A model generated the notes under the pieces. It was given only the letters and a program-made list of their open reading frames with translations. It had not been told where the DNA came from and did not search any database. 64,000 bases of DNA. Origin: Deinandra increscens subsp. villosa (taxonomy: Eukaryota > Streptophyta > Magnoliopsida > Asterales > Asteraceae). Below, in pieces: positions 1 through 10,207 of this stretch (within the stretch, counting starts at the first letter, position 1; every line of letters starts with the position of its first letter). The translations under genes were made by a program, and so were the position numbers. Location of the stretch: positions 103,804,772 to 103,868,771 of the forward strand of contig JBCNJP010000007.1 in NCBI GenBank assembly GCA_039602395.1. Reading direction: 5' to 3'.

Positions 1-2
1 GT

Positions 3-1142
3 TTTTATGATCCTGATTATCCAAACAAAGTGTACAAGTTAGACAAGGCGTTATATGGATTACATCAAGCCCCGAGAGCTTGGTATGAAACTTTATCTAC
101 ACACCTGCTGGAAAACGGTTTTCGGCGTGGAAAGGTGGATTGTACACTGTTTTCAAAGAAGTTTGGAAAGGATCTGTTGCTTGTCCAAGTCTATGTGGAT
201 GATATCATTTTTGGAAGCACAAATGACGCGTTATGCAAGGATTTTGAACGTGTGATGCAAACCAAGTTTGAAATGAGTTCTATGGGCGAGATGGGGTTTT
301 TTCTAGGTCTTCAAGTTAATCAATCGGCCAAAGGAATATTCTTACACCAAACCAAATATGTGTCTGATATTTTGGCAAGGTTCAAGATTGGCGATGTTCG
401 GGTTCCTAGTACACCAATCCAGGTTTCACATGGTTTAGCACCAGATGAGACTGGTGAATCTATTGATCCCACATTGTTTAGGGCTATGATTGGTTCGCTT
501 ATGTACTTGACTGCATCTCGTCCTGATATAATGTTTGCTGTGTGCATGTGTGCTAGGTATCAGGCTACTCCAAAGGCTTCACATTTGCTGGCGGTAAAGA
601 GGATTTTTGCTTATTTGAAGGGTAATCCGGATCTGGGGATCTGGTATCCTAATGATAATAAGTTCGAGTTATCAGCATATTCTGACTCCGACTACGGTGG
701 ATGTAAAATCAATTTCAAATCTACAACCGCAGGATGTCAGTTTTTGGGAGAACGACTGGTGTCGTGGCAATGTAAAAAGCAAACTTCAGTCGCTATGTCT
801 ACAGCAGAGGCGGAATATGTGGCTGCTTCTAGTTGCTGTTCACAAGTCTTGTGGATACAACAGCAGTTACGCGACTATGGTTTGAATTTTCTTACTACTC
901 CGATCTTTATTGATAACTCGGCTGCCATATCCATTACTAAAAACCCAGTTCAGCATTCGAAAACTAAACACATTGAGATTCGATATCACTTTATCCGTGA
1001 TTGCTTTGAAAAGAAACTAATTGATTTGCAGAAAATTCACACGGATTTTCAGCGAGCTGATTTGTTTACAAAAGCTTTTGATAAAACTCGATTCCAATTT
1101 TTGTTGAAAATCAATGGCATAACTAAGTTAAATGTCACATGA
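3..1142 (+). CDS. Sirevirus-type Ty1/copia pol, C-terminal reverse transcriptase and RNase H (5' end outside window)
   Basis: C-terminal part of a copia polyprotein that copies element RNA into DNA in cytoplasmic particles. The frame is open from base 3, so this is the tail of a longer gene and the GTG at 30 is not a start. Seen in order, counting from codon 30: LYGLHQAPRAWY of the RT palm (about residues 9-20), the catalytic VYVDDIIFGS (about 54-63), SRPDIMFAVC (about 163), the RNase H motif YSDSDYGGC (about 218), STAEAEYVA and HSKTKHIEIRYHF. No stop or frameshift is visible up to TGA at 1140-1142. The RT-RNase H wording and the large ORF downstream fit the Sirevirus (SIRE/Maximus) lineage; lineage is family knowledge, not a tree. 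Confidence 0.9.
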   Translation, partial: FYDPDYPNKVYKLDKALYGLHQAPRAWYETLSTHLLENGFRRGKVDCTLFSKKFGKDLLLVQVYVDDIIFGSTNDALCKDFERVMQTKFEMSSMGEMGFFLGLQVNQSAKGIFLHQTKYVSDILARFKIGDVRVPSTPIQVSHGLAPDETGESIDPTLFRAMIGSLMYLTASRPDIMFAVCMCARYQATPKASHLLAVKRIFAYLKGNPDLGIWYPNDNKFELSAYSDSDYGGCKINFKSTTAGCQFLGERLVSWQCKKQTSVAMSTAEAEYVAASSCCSQVLWIQQQLRDYGLNFLTTPIFIDNSAAISITKNPVQHSKTKHIEIRYHFIRDCFEKKLIDLQKIHTDFQRADLFTKAFDKTRFQFLLKINGITKLNVT

Positions 1143-1213
1143 TTCGATTCAGTTGATCGTTTTTGCTTTTCGTTTTATTTTTTTTTTTTTTCTGTTATTG
1201 TTTTCTGCTTTTT

Positions 1214-1222
1214 AGGGGGAGA
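1214..1222 (+). promoter_or_regulatory. internal polypurine-tract-like motif just after pol
   Basis: A T-rich run is followed by AGGGGGAGA about 70 bases after the pol stop, the usual place and form of a plus-strand primer site. It is not followed by an LTR here, because the element continues with another 5 kb. Multiple polypurine tracts outside the terminal one are known from Sireviruses; use of this one is inferred. Confidence 0.45.
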
Positions 1223-1631
1223 TATATGAAAAATACAAAAATAGTGTGTTGTTTTGTGTTCTAGAAATGAAAAAGCATAAAAAAAATTGAAAAATGCAAA
1301 AGTATAAAAAAAATTGGAAAATTAAAAATCTGAGAAATGTGATCCAACCTCGTGAGAAATGATAGTACATCAGTGAATGTTACTGACCATGGATAGACTA
1401 GATTGAAAGGCTGTAGATACTTGTTTGTTTCATTGAATGTGCCATTCATATCTGATACATGTTAGTATGATATAAATATAATGCTTGTCTGAAATCTGTG
1501 GCGAACCATGATTCTTGTTTTTGTTTAATGCTGAGCTTATGTGAAAAATTCAAAAAGAGAATAAGAGATGGTCTTAGTGTATGCATGCGTTATTTTGCAA
1601 AGATTTAAACTTGTTTTATTTTCTTTATTTT

Positions 1632-1870
1632 GTCAAACGATCGGACTTTCTCTGCGTATCGAAAGATCGACCTGATTGTTGTTCGTTTGACGTTCTGCTT
1701 TATTTTCTTGGTGTTTAGTATAATCCATCGGACTTTCTCTGCGTATCGAAAGATCGACCTGATTGTTGTTGGATTATACGCTTTCTGCTTTATTTTCTAT
1801 TTCTTATTTTCCTAAACAATCGGACTTTCTCTGCGTGCTTGCCAGCCGACCTGATTGTTGTTTGTTTAGG
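1632..1870 (+). repeat. three tandem hairpin modules with covarying stems
   Basis: Three copies lie 86 and 93 bases apart. Outer stems pair perfectly but differ in sequence: 1632-1640 with 1683-1691 (GTCAAACGA/TCGTTTGAC), 1718-1727 with 1770-1779 (GTATAATCCA/TGGATTATAC), 1811-1819 with 1862-1870 (CCTAAACAA/TTGTTTAGG). Each encloses exactly 42 bases, identical in copies 1 and 2. Inside is a second hairpin (copy 1: 1655-1669, a CG clamp, a bulged T and ATC-GAAA-GAT). In copy 3 its inner stem is GCT-TGCC-AGC, again paired. A pyrimidine-rich tail (TTCTGCTTTATTTTC or similar) follows each copy. A decayed fourth copy may lie at 2371-2418. The region is noncoding; function unknown. Confidence 0.85.
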
Positions 1871-2526
1871 GTTCTGCTTTCTTTTTGCATGAAACACTAT
1901 GAACCAATTGTCTCTGTAAATAGATTCTGTGATGAATCAGTGAAAAATCAAAAATAGAATAAATCAGATTAGCAATTACTTGAGTTTGTGGGTGCCATGA
2001 TTTCTGTACTTGATAAACATACCTAATGCATATCAGAAAGCTGTAAAAATTGATTTGAATTGGCTGAAATAAACATTATGTGTTGTATTCGTGGACAACT
2101 TGATTTGCATGCTTATTAGGTCGAAATTGAAATGTGTTAAGTACATCTCACTGATATGATCTCATGTTGCGATCTTTCTCACAAAAATATAAGTTATTGG
2201 TACTTTTGTTTGATTTCTTGTTTTCTGTTGATTTACGTTTCTTGCTTATTTTAGAAAAATCAAAAAGATTTTAGGTGTGTTTTAGCATAAGTTCGAAAAA
2301 TCAAAAAGATTTTAGTGTGTTTTGATATAAATTTGTCAAAATTCAAAAAGATTTTCTTTCTGCTTTATTTTGGATCAACTGAATTTCAGAATCGACAATC
2401 TGTTGTTTGATGAACCACAATCGATGCAAAAATCAGTTCATAAAGTATTTGAGATTGAAAAACATTGAATATTCTTGATGAAAAATGAAATTTGAATGAA
2501 AAAGGGCAATTTGGTCTTTCTTTGAT

Positions 2527-2612
2527 CCGGCGGATCAGCTGATCCGCCGGCGGACCAAATGATTGGGTATAAATACCAATCTGATCCGCGAGAGTTCATT
2601 ACTCGCGGATCA
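2527..2612 (+). promoter_or_regulatory. putative internal promoter for the second ORF: palindromes around a TATA box
   Basis: Bases 2527-2550 are a perfect 24-base palindrome centred on AGCT and built from GGCGGATC/GATCCGCC arms. TATAAATA follows at 2568-2575, then an 11-bp inverted repeat (2582-2592 with 2602-2612, TGATCCGCGAG/CTCGCGGATCA, 9-base loop). The same GATCCGCCGGATC-type palindromes precede the TATA box of the 3' LTR, so this looks like a second LTR-style promoter placed before the downstream ORF. Promoter activity is inferred. Confidence 0.5.
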
Positions 2613-2712
2613 AATACGTTCAACTCAGAAAAACCCTCGAACCCATATTTTCACATTTTTCTTGATATCTCAGTTGTTACCGAAGCTCTGACCGAAATTT
2701 TTGATGCTACAG

Positions 2713-3305
2713 GTAGGTTGTGTGATTGCGCACAGGTTGATGGATTTATTTTCTGCAATGGTTGAATAATCACTGTTAAATTTGAGATTTAAAGTCTCGG
2801 TTTTTTTGAAAAACCCCACTTGATACTTGTTTAATCTGTTTTAATCAATGTCAATGGTCTCAAAGCACATGATTCGAGTCGTAGTATACTCTTGGTTGAA
2901 TACTTGTTCTGTGATTCCAAAACAAACACTTGAATGTTGTGAAAAATTTGAAAGTGACTGTTCGATAACTGATCGTCCGCCGGATCAACTGATCCGCCGG
3001 ACCAGATTTTCAAATTGATACGGAGCTGATCCGGTTGACTAATCTGATCCGCGGTCAACGATTGTGATCCGCCGGATCAAGTGATCCGCCGGATCAAATG
3101 AACTGCTGAATAATATGATCCGCAACTGGTCCGCCGGACCAGATGATCCGGATACATAGATTTGATCCGTGGGTTGATCCGCTCAGAAAAAAAAATTTTC
3201 AAAAGTTAGTCGTTTGAGTGATTTGTCTAATATCAGCGATTGTCATTGAGCGTTTTGATTATGTTAATTGATTCTAATGACAGTTTGTTTTGATGACATG
3301 AACAG
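2713..3305 (+). other. putative intron in the 5' leader of the second ORF
   Basis: A good donor (CTACAG/GTAGGTTG, GT at 2713) lies about 140 bases after the TATA box. A good acceptor (GAACAG/AAATGG, AG at 3304-3305) lies two bases before the ATG of the 1052-aa ORF, with a branch-like CTAAT upstream. Splicing would remove 593 bases of palindrome-rich leader and put the start codon close to the cap. Inferred from splice consensus only. Confidence 0.45.
2975..3140 (+). repeat. cluster of short GC-rich palindromes (TGATCCGCCGGATCA type)
   Basis: Palindromes with a single central base recur: TGATCCGCCGGATCA at 3065-3079 and 3082-3096, GGTCCGCCGGACC at 3128-3140, and a doubled imperfect form at 2975-3002. 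Divergent relatives occur in the 3' LTR near 6570-6630. GC-rich palindromes in an AT-rich spacer and in LTR U3 recall the palindromic arrays reported in Sirevirus LTRs, though the motif here differs from the maize one I know of. Confidence 0.7.
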
Positions 3306-3307
3306 AA

Positions 3308-6300
3308 ATGGCTGATTTTAAATCAATTGGAGAACAAAACGTTTGTGCCTATCTTGATGTTGCAGAAAAGTGGAGGCCGCATTTTCTCAATATTTTTGAG
3401 TTCGTCAGACGTTCAAGAATATTTTATGCTGCAACTCATGAATGTCCGCCGTATAAAGACTTGTTAGTCATGTTTTGGAATTCTGCACAAGTAGACTGTT
3501 CGGTGACTCCGTCTGTGATTCGGGCAAAGATTCTAGAAACTGATGTGGTGATATCTGAAGCTGATGTGAGAAGAGTTTTAAGATTCAATGATCAAGATAC
3601 TTATCCGACTGAATTTCCTGAAGAAGATTTGGTGGCGTTATTGAAAAGGATCAAGTATGATGGACAACTATATGTTCCATGGTATCTTAAGGCAAATCTG
3701 AGTCCTCCTTATAAGTACTTGATGCATGTGATCATTAAATGTTTTGGAAATCGAACAAGAGGCCAAGAAGAGTTTGACTTGAAGGTGCTGTCTTTCTTTA
3801 GTGCTTTGGTATTAAACAGAGAATTCAATTTTTCTGGTTGGGTTTTTAACTACATGAGGGAAAATATCTTGGTGAAACAAGTACGCAGTATCATGTATCC
3901 AAGATTTCTACAGATGATTCTGAATGATTTACATCCAAACCTTCCAAAGAACGCTGCTGCTATCATAGATATGAAGCATATGAATAGAGTAGCTGTTGGC
4001 AAGATCCCTGTGTACTACAAGAGAAAGGGAAATGCCATTCCTCCACCAAATAAGAGGTTGATTGGTCATCTTGCTAATCCGGCTTATGTGGCTCCAGATA
4101 ATGGTGCTGCAAAACATGATGACAGTTCTGATGATGAATTACATTACAATGATCATGGATTTCCAACTGAAGTTGCAGAAGATGATGGTGAGCAACCTGT
4201 AAATCCAGAGCCTGTAGTACAAGAACCTGTTGTACAAGAACCTGTAGTACAACAACCTGTAGTTCAAGAACAGAATCCAGAGCCGGTAACTACTGAAGCT
4301 GTCAATGAATCTGACCGGGTGAATATTTCAGATGAGGGTGCTGATGTAATTGGTAGTTCGTCAGAAACTGAATCAGATTCTGGTGAATATGTTACCATCT
4401 TGCACAATACAAGAGAAGTTCCTGTAAGGAGAGGGTCTAGGGCTCATATTGCTTATCTAAAAGCTCATAATCAAGATACCTCTGTTTTTGAGGGTAGAAC
4501 AAAACAGGCTGAAGATACTGATAATGATCCATCTTATACTCCTGGTATGGAGGAGTCTGTGGCTAAGTCAAAGTCGGTAGATAAAGGAAAAGCTCCTGCA
4601 GTTGCTTCTGGCAAACGTGTGAAAAGTGTGGCTGTAGGATATAAAGGAGTGAAGCCTGGTTCGTTTCTTGCTGATGCCAGAAAATCTGGGCAAAGTCCTC
4701 CTAGCAAGAAGCAGAAAGTGACTTCGTCGTCTTCTATTCCAACTCAACCAACCACCAAAACAGCTGATGTTCAGAGTTCTCAACAACCTCCAGTCAGAAA
4801 GTTAACCATCAAAAGATCGTCAACTACCGGTTCTGCTTCCACGTCTTCAACGACTTCCACAATTTCTTCTGTTGATTTGAAGCTTGCTTTGTTTCAAGCT
4901 CGATTTGAGAGAGTAGAACATACAAACAAAGTGCAGGCTGAAGAGATCTCTGGGCTGAAAAATTTGGTTAAAGAATTGGTTGCTAGAGATCATTCTCATA
5001 CAAAGGAGCTTGCTCGGTTAAAAGCTCAGGATGAGGCAAAAGATCGGGAAATTGCTCAGTTAAAGCAATTGTCTTTATCTATGGGTGAGCAGCTTAAGCA
5101 AGTGCTTACAGCTTTAGCTGCTCAGGGGGAGAAGAGGCCGAATCCTGAAGAAACGTGCAGGGAAGAAGAGGATGTGATGAAGTTTTTAAACGATGATCCT
5201 GATAATCCTGATGGTGGTGCTAGTGGTGCTGGTGCTGGTACTGATACAGCAGGAACATCATCGGCTGCTGCTGCTGGTACGACATCTCAGGGGGAGTCTA
5301 CAGACAAAGACATATATGATGTAACTCCGATATCGAGGGTTGAAATGAAAGAGGGAGAGTTGGTTAATCCCTTCACAAAAGAGCAGCTGGCAGCTATTTT
5401 TGCTTTAAATGTGGATGATGTTGAGAATGTGCCAGTTGCTGAGCCATATCAGGAAGATAATTCAGAGGAAGAGGTGGTATTTGAAGATGAACATGTGGAA
5501 GTGGAAGACATGACAGCAGAAGAATATCCTGATGATCCAACGATGTATGGAAATTTTTCTGATAATGACTATTCTGAAGGTTTTAATTTCTTTGGAAAAG
5601 ACAGTGAAGATAAGGTTGAGACAGAGAAACCATCAGAACAACCTGAAGTATCTGAATCTGTTAATATATCTGAGGAAGAAGAAAAGAAGCTGTTATTTGA
5701 AGCTTGGTTAAAAGATCAAAGGGCTAAGAAACCTCCAGTCCCAGTCCAAGTTGAAAAGTCGTCAAAATCTGTTGATCAGAAAAGATTTTTTGATAGAAAA
5801 GGAAGACAAGCTACTGGAAAGATTATCAGCTGGATGTACGATTCTGAACTCAAATGCTATGCAATCAAGAGGGAGTTCGGGACTGTATATTTGAAGAATG
5901 CTACAAGGTTCAATACATTACCTGTTTGTGATGTGAGAGACTTGGCTAGAAGTCAATTTTTGAATCCTGGAGGAAATAGTTTGGCTGCTGTGTTTAAGGA
6001 GAAGTTAATCGAAGAATGTCAAGGAAGATTCAGGTTTTTGACTCCGCAAAGACCAACTTATTCTGAGCATCCAACAGATATACATCATATTACAGGCAGA
6101 CCAGTAGTAGTTCTGAAGTATAAGAAGCCGATTCAGCTCAAGAAAATACCTCTCAAAAGGCTTGAACAAGATTTCATCAAGACTTTGAGGTGGTGGTATT
6201 ATGATGAGGTGACTGGTGAAGCTGTTATTGTGGTTCAAGAAGACAACAAGGTTGTAAGAATCTATGACCCGATGTCGTTGATAAACTTGTCAAAGGATGA

Positions 6301-6466
6301 TATTGAAAAGCTTCATTCTAGCAAGATTCTCTACAAACCTGAATGTCGTGATCAAGCAATGCAGTTTCAGAAGGTGATAAATGTTTGTTTTGGTGGTGGG
6401 ATTCATGCTGGGAATAACAGAAGACGTGATTGGAAGAAGACAGAATCAAAAGCTTCTGAAGACTAG
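3308..6466 (+). CDS. large second ORF of the Sirevirus-type element (1052 aa, function unknown)
   Basis: An intact ORF between pol and the 3' LTR, the position called env-like in Sireviruses. Visible parts: an N-terminal region of about 290 residues with no motif I recognise; a run of EPVVQ repeats (about 300-320); an acidic Ser-rich stretch with SSSETESDSGE; a Lys/Ser-rich basic stretch (about 410-500); a long heptad-like coiled coil (about 525-605); a Gly/Ala linker (about 635-665); a very acidic segment (about 700-790); and a C-terminal region (about 825-1045) rich in aromatic and basic residues, including RWWYYDEVTGEAVIVV. No signal peptide or clear membrane segment is seen, so a true envelope role is doubtful. 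A splice acceptor sits just before the ATG. Open over 3.1 kb, so either recent or under selection. Confidence 0.8.
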   Translation: MADFKSIGEQNVCAYLDVAEKWRPHFLNIFEFVRRSRIFYAATHECPPYKDLLVMFWNSAQVDCSVTPSVIRAKILETDVVISEADVRRVLRFNDQDTYPTEFPEEDLVALLKRIKYDGQLYVPWYLKANLSPPYKYLMHVIIKCFGNRTRGQEEFDLKVLSFFSALVLNREFNFSGWVFNYMRENILVKQVRSIMYPRFLQMILNDLHPNLPKNAAAIIDMKHMNRVAVGKIPVYYKRKGNAIPPPNKRLIGHLANPAYVAPDNGAAKHDDSSDDELHYNDHGFPTEVAEDDGEQPVNPEPVVQEPVVQEPVVQQPVVQEQNPEPVTTEAVNESDRVNISDEGADVIGSSSETESDSGEYVTILHNTREVPVRRGSRAHIAYLKAHNQDTSVFEGRTKQAEDTDNDPSYTPGMEESVAKSKSVDKGKAPAVASGKRVKSVAVGYKGVKPGSFLADARKSGQSPPSKKQKVTSSSSIPTQPTTKTADVQSSQQPPVRKLTIKRSSTTGSASTSSTTSTISSVDLKLALFQARFERVEHTNKVQAEEISGLKNLVKELVARDHSHTKELARLKAQDEAKDREIAQLKQLSLSMGEQLKQVLTALAAQGEKRPNPEETCREEEDVMKFLNDDPDNPDGGASGAGAGTDTAGTSSAAAAGTTSQGESTDKDIYDVTPISRVEMKEGELVNPFTKEQLAAIFALNVDDVENVPVAEPYQEDNSEEEVVFEDEHVEVEDMTAEEYPDDPTMYGNFSDNDYSEGFNFFGKDSEDKVETEKPSEQPEVSESVNISEEEEKKLLFEAWLKDQRAKKPPVPVQVEKSSKSVDQKRFFDRKGRQATGKIISWMYDSELKCYAIKREFGTVYLKNATRFNTLPVCDVRDLARSQFLNPGGNSLAAVFKEKLIEECQGRFRFLTPQRPTYSEHPTDIHHITGRPVVVLKYKKPIQLKKIPLKRLEQDFIKTLRWWYYDEVTGEAVIVVQEDNKVVRIYDPMSLINLSKDDIEKLHSSKILYKPECRDQAMQFQKVINVCFGGGIHAGNNRRRDWKKTESKASED

Positions 6467-6476
6467 CACAAGACAA

Positions 6477-6486
6477 GGGGGAGTTT
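6477..6486 (+). promoter_or_regulatory. terminal polypurine tract
   Basis: AAGGGGGAG lies directly before the TGTTAG start of the 3' LTR and just after the stop of the second ORF. This is the expected plus-strand primer of the copia element. Confidence 0.75.
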
Positions 6487-6487
6487 G

Positions 6488-6837
6488 TTAGAGCATTTTG
6501 TGTTGTCTAGTGCTAGATCTTGATGTTTTGAATATGTAATCTATAAGTTTGTCATTTTATGTATCCAGCGGATCAATGGCGGATCAGGTGATCCGCCGGA
6601 CCACCTGATACGCTGGTAAGTTGGTCCGCTGGCCCAGTCCATATATATAGGTTTCAGTTTGATTCAGAGAGTGTGAGTGAGGTTTGAGCTTCTTAAGTGT
6701 GTGTTTTCAAAGTGTAACCTGAATACTCTGTGTTTCTCTCTGTAAACAAGCTGTGATCAATATACGTGAGATTATTTACCTTGTGTGTTCGAATCCGAAT
6801 GTGATAATGCACTAGCAAGATCCGTATTGCGTTTTAC
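6488..6837 (+). repeat. 3' LTR of the Sirevirus-type element (right edge approximate)
   Basis: Starts TGTTAG after the polypurine tract. It holds GGATC/GATCC palindromes (about 6565-6630), a TATA box at 6641-6648 and a T-rich U5. The right end is set at TTTTACA near 6837 because it gives a TG...CA unit of about 350 bp. The 5' LTR is outside the window, so this edge and the target duplication cannot be confirmed. Confidence 0.6.
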
Positions 6838-9304
6838 AACTTTTAGTCTACACTCTACACTTTATAAATTTGTTTGTACTTGTAAATCATTTTTTTAGCA
6901 TCTGACTAAAGAATACTCTAATTGTTGCGTAATGAATATAAGTTACATAGACCACCGAACCATTTCAAATCTTGTGTCCCGTATTTCTTCTTGATTTTTT
7001 GTTTGTGTGCTTCTACCACACCAATCATCACCAATCATCTTCCAATCATAACCTCATCTTCCTCGGCTAACCGACCCAATTGTATCGCAGTCATCCAACT
7101 TGTGGTTGAATTGATTTACAACGGTCAATGTAGCTTCAGGTCTCTTGTAACATTTATTTTAAAAAGAAATTAATTACACCTCTAATTTTAAAAAGCAGTT
7201 AAGATTATATTATTTTTAGGACTTCATTTTTTAAAATAATTTTAAATAGTTTCTGATTAAAATGATATACCTAATTTAGATGCTTGACAATTAAACAAGT
7301 AAATGATACCACATGTTCAAATAATCTTATCAAAATTTAAAGGACAAAAAAATCAATTAACCAAAATCCATTGTCGTTGGTCCTTCGCAAATCGCTTGGA
7401 GTTCTCTTTTGTGTTTAATCAAACAATTCATGAAATATATACGAAAATTTATAAATAAAATACTGGATAAGAGAAGATCGAATGAAGAATATTTTAAAAT
7501 CTAAGTCTTGACTAAAACCATCATATATATAAAAACTAACGAAAAAAGTTCCATCATCAATTATTAATATTGAACCAAATGGAATATATTAAGAAATTTA
7601 ATTATCACCAAGACATGTTTTAATAAATAATCTTAAAAAGTGTAAAAAACAAAATTATTAAAAGAGTTTTACAATACTGAAGTTTTTAGTTTTATAAATC
7701 ACTCTTGAGCAATGGTGCTCATATCTCTGAATATTTTCAGACGAAACCAATAATTAAACCAATAATATTTTTAAGAAATAGTGTTTTTTAACCGGTTCGG
7801 TTAACATGTGGACTTGTTTTACCGTTTTTTCTTTTCTTTTCAAACACCGATTTTACCGGTTTTGATTTTGAAGGAACAGTTTTTTTCAAAACAGGTTAGC
7901 CAGTCGGTTAACCGTTCTGTACCTCTACTGAAAACTACATATTTTAACAAAAACGACATTTATTGATTTGGATTCCCGAGTTCTTCGGTTCAGTTTTTTT
8001 TGTAATTGGCATTTGGCTAATCGTTTAATGAAAAGTCGTGGCCTAAAAGATGTAATTTGGGAATCTCGTTTTTAACGGTATAGAGTTTTCTTGAACCGAA
8101 AACCAACTATCGCATTCGGTTTTGGTTTTCATTTTTTCAAGCGATCTTCACATGTAAATATAAATAAATAATCACAAATCAGAATACACTTTCTTTTATA
8201 AATTAGTTTGATGATTTGATGTATTTTAACTTACTTCGAGCCCATAATTATACTCGCAGCGCAATTATAGGACCGGTTTGATTAGGTGTATTCGCGGAAA
8301 CCGGCGGCAGTACTCAAACCCACGACTGGTTTAAGGAAACCGCCAGAGCCCGCCATCATTCTTAAATAAATATGTAAAACAATTCTTAATATTATGTTTT
8401 TGTCAACTCAGTGTACATTCTCGAAAACATTTATTGATGATGTTAATATAGTTTTCCAATCATTACCATGAAAACATTTTGAAAATGACTTAGAATGTGT
8501 TTCACAATAAAAAAAATTAGGGTTTAAATTTTGCAAGAAGTACATAGGTGATTTTTTTTCTAAAAAATCTAGGAATTGTCATTAAAAAAAATGTGACATG
8601 ATGATAATTGTATCTTTAAAACGAGACTAAACATTCGCATAAAACATGCATGTTCTTATTGTAAAATGATTTTTTAATTATTTTGATCGTTATATATTTC
8701 AAAAATAAAAAATCAGGAGTTAGTAAATGGTATAGCTCCTATTTTAAAAAAAAAAAATAAACCGCTAAATATTACCCCTACTTATTTATGCTAACCCGTT
8801 CTAGATAGGTCACAAACCCTTAATCTCATATGGAACTTTAGTATTTTAACTCCTATCACTTTACCATTGGAATCAAGGAAGTTCACCTCATAATATTTTA
8901 AAGATAATTTTCAATGAAATAGCTATTTTAGTATTATTTTTTTAACAAAAATTCTTAGGGATTTTTTTAGAATAAATACACTCTTATTTGTATAATTTAA
9001 AAACTTTTAATTGTGAGATATAGTAATTAACTACCAAATTGTAAAAGCAATTAACTATTTAGTTAAGATGCCATTTTAGGGTCATTGTATACAACGAACT
9101 TACTCAACTCATGCTACAAATTTGTGAACTCCTATTATCCTTATAGCATTTTAGTTACGTACAAATAATGTTTGCTATCATAATCTTTATCTTTATTAAT
9201 CCTAATAAAACAGTAAATTGGTGTCACATGTCTCATTTCTAGGATGTTCATATAATTATTGTCACATGTCAAAATCACATTCAATCATCAATTTATTAGA
9301 TTAT
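6838..9304. other. AT-rich intergenic DNA, no gene seen
   Basis: No ORF of note, no LTR boundary and no clear terminal inverted repeats. Runs of AACCGGTT-like motifs (7785-7920) and homopolymer A/T tracts are the only features. Confidence 0.6.
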
Positions 9305-9947
9305 TGTAACACCCCGATACTTCCGTCTAGATAATTACGTACCTTAATATGTTTACCTATGTGCTTTATTATAAATACTTCTTAGAAATGGTAAATAATG
9401 AATAAAACACGTGTTTGTATGATAAACATGTTTAGAAATGATGAGACATGAATGATTACGTCTCGTATACGTGTTTAAATCATGAATATATGTTTATGTG
9501 AATAGCATAAACCATTGATAAGAAAACACGTATAGAAATGCATGTTAATAGTTAACGAAAAAGTAAAAGGGCCAAAAGCGTAATATATGCAAAGTTATAA
9601 GCAATACAGATGTTATACGTGACTATAGTTCTTGTAAGTATTTTAAGATTTAAAATATAGTAAGGATATGTTCTAACATGATCCGTGGCATAAAATGATG
9701 AATATTGCAACGTTAGAGGGGTAGAAAGTGTAAACTATGTAAAAATATGTATATATATGTATATATATTATTATAAATAACCCAAACCCTCGAGAATGTT
9801 AAAATTATGTTTTATAAGGTTATTATGAATTGCTCGTAAAAATTTAGAGGTTAACAAGTTAAAACGGGTAGCGAACGATAAAAAAAAAACAATAAAGAAA
9901 GAAAGAAACAAAGAAAAGAAAGAAGAAGAGAAAATATAAAAAGAAAT

Positions 9948-10018
9948 GCTGGCCACCAGTTTCGAACCAAGGCCCTCCTGGTTTTAAGTCCAGCGCATTT
10001 ACCATCATACCAGCGCCA
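9948..10018 (-). other. tRNA-like segment inside the Tekay-like LTR
   Basis: Read on minus, the segment shows GCTGG/CCAGC ends, a D-arm-like ATGATGGTAAATGCG, an anticodon-arm-like CTGGACTTAAAACCAG and a B-box-like GGTTCGAAACT. The same segment recurs at 28593-28663 with small changes. Stems are imperfect, so this is a degenerate tRNA-derived module and not a working tRNA gene. Confidence 0.35.
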
Positions 10019-10199
10019 CATGTTGGTTTTAATCATGATTTCTTTTGTTATATTCTATACCAGTCAAGTTCAAAAACGAGATCAGCTCGAGTTTTTCAAC
10101 TTGTTCTCCACGTTTAAGCTCGAATTAAGCAAACCAGGTGTCGTTTTTTGTTCCTTAGTCACAATATTTCGTGTCACTACTGAATTTCGACCCTCCTAG

Positions 10200-10207
10200 T
10201 ATAAATA
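10200..10207 (+). promoter_or_regulatory. TATA box of the Tekay-like LTR
   Basis: TATAAATA in a GC-richer setting, followed by a CT/CA-rich leader with CAATTCACTCAATC and CCCTAG/GTATGA, which could be a splice donor. Conserved in the other LTR copy near 28850. Confidence 0.5.

Noticed and set aside
1632..1870. Hammerhead-type ribozyme, because of GAAA and CTGAT in the hairpin modules
   Set aside because: The invariant CUGAUGA core and three-stem layout are absent, the GAAA is a replaceable tetraloop (TGCC in copy 3), and no cleavage-site context is present.
1632..1870. CRISPR-like array of repeats
   Set aside because: Plant nuclear DNA, only three copies, and the variable parts are paired stem arms, not spacers.
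3308..6466. Viral-type envelope protein
   Set aside because: No signal peptide, cleavage site or membrane anchor visible; the position alone does not support the role.
6838..9304. Integrated pararetrovirus
   Set aside because: No RT, coat or movement protein motif is present here; all RT-bearing regions in the window are copia, gypsy or LINE.
9948..10018. Functional tRNA gene
   Set aside because: Acceptor and T stems do not pair properly and the anticodon loop has eight bases.
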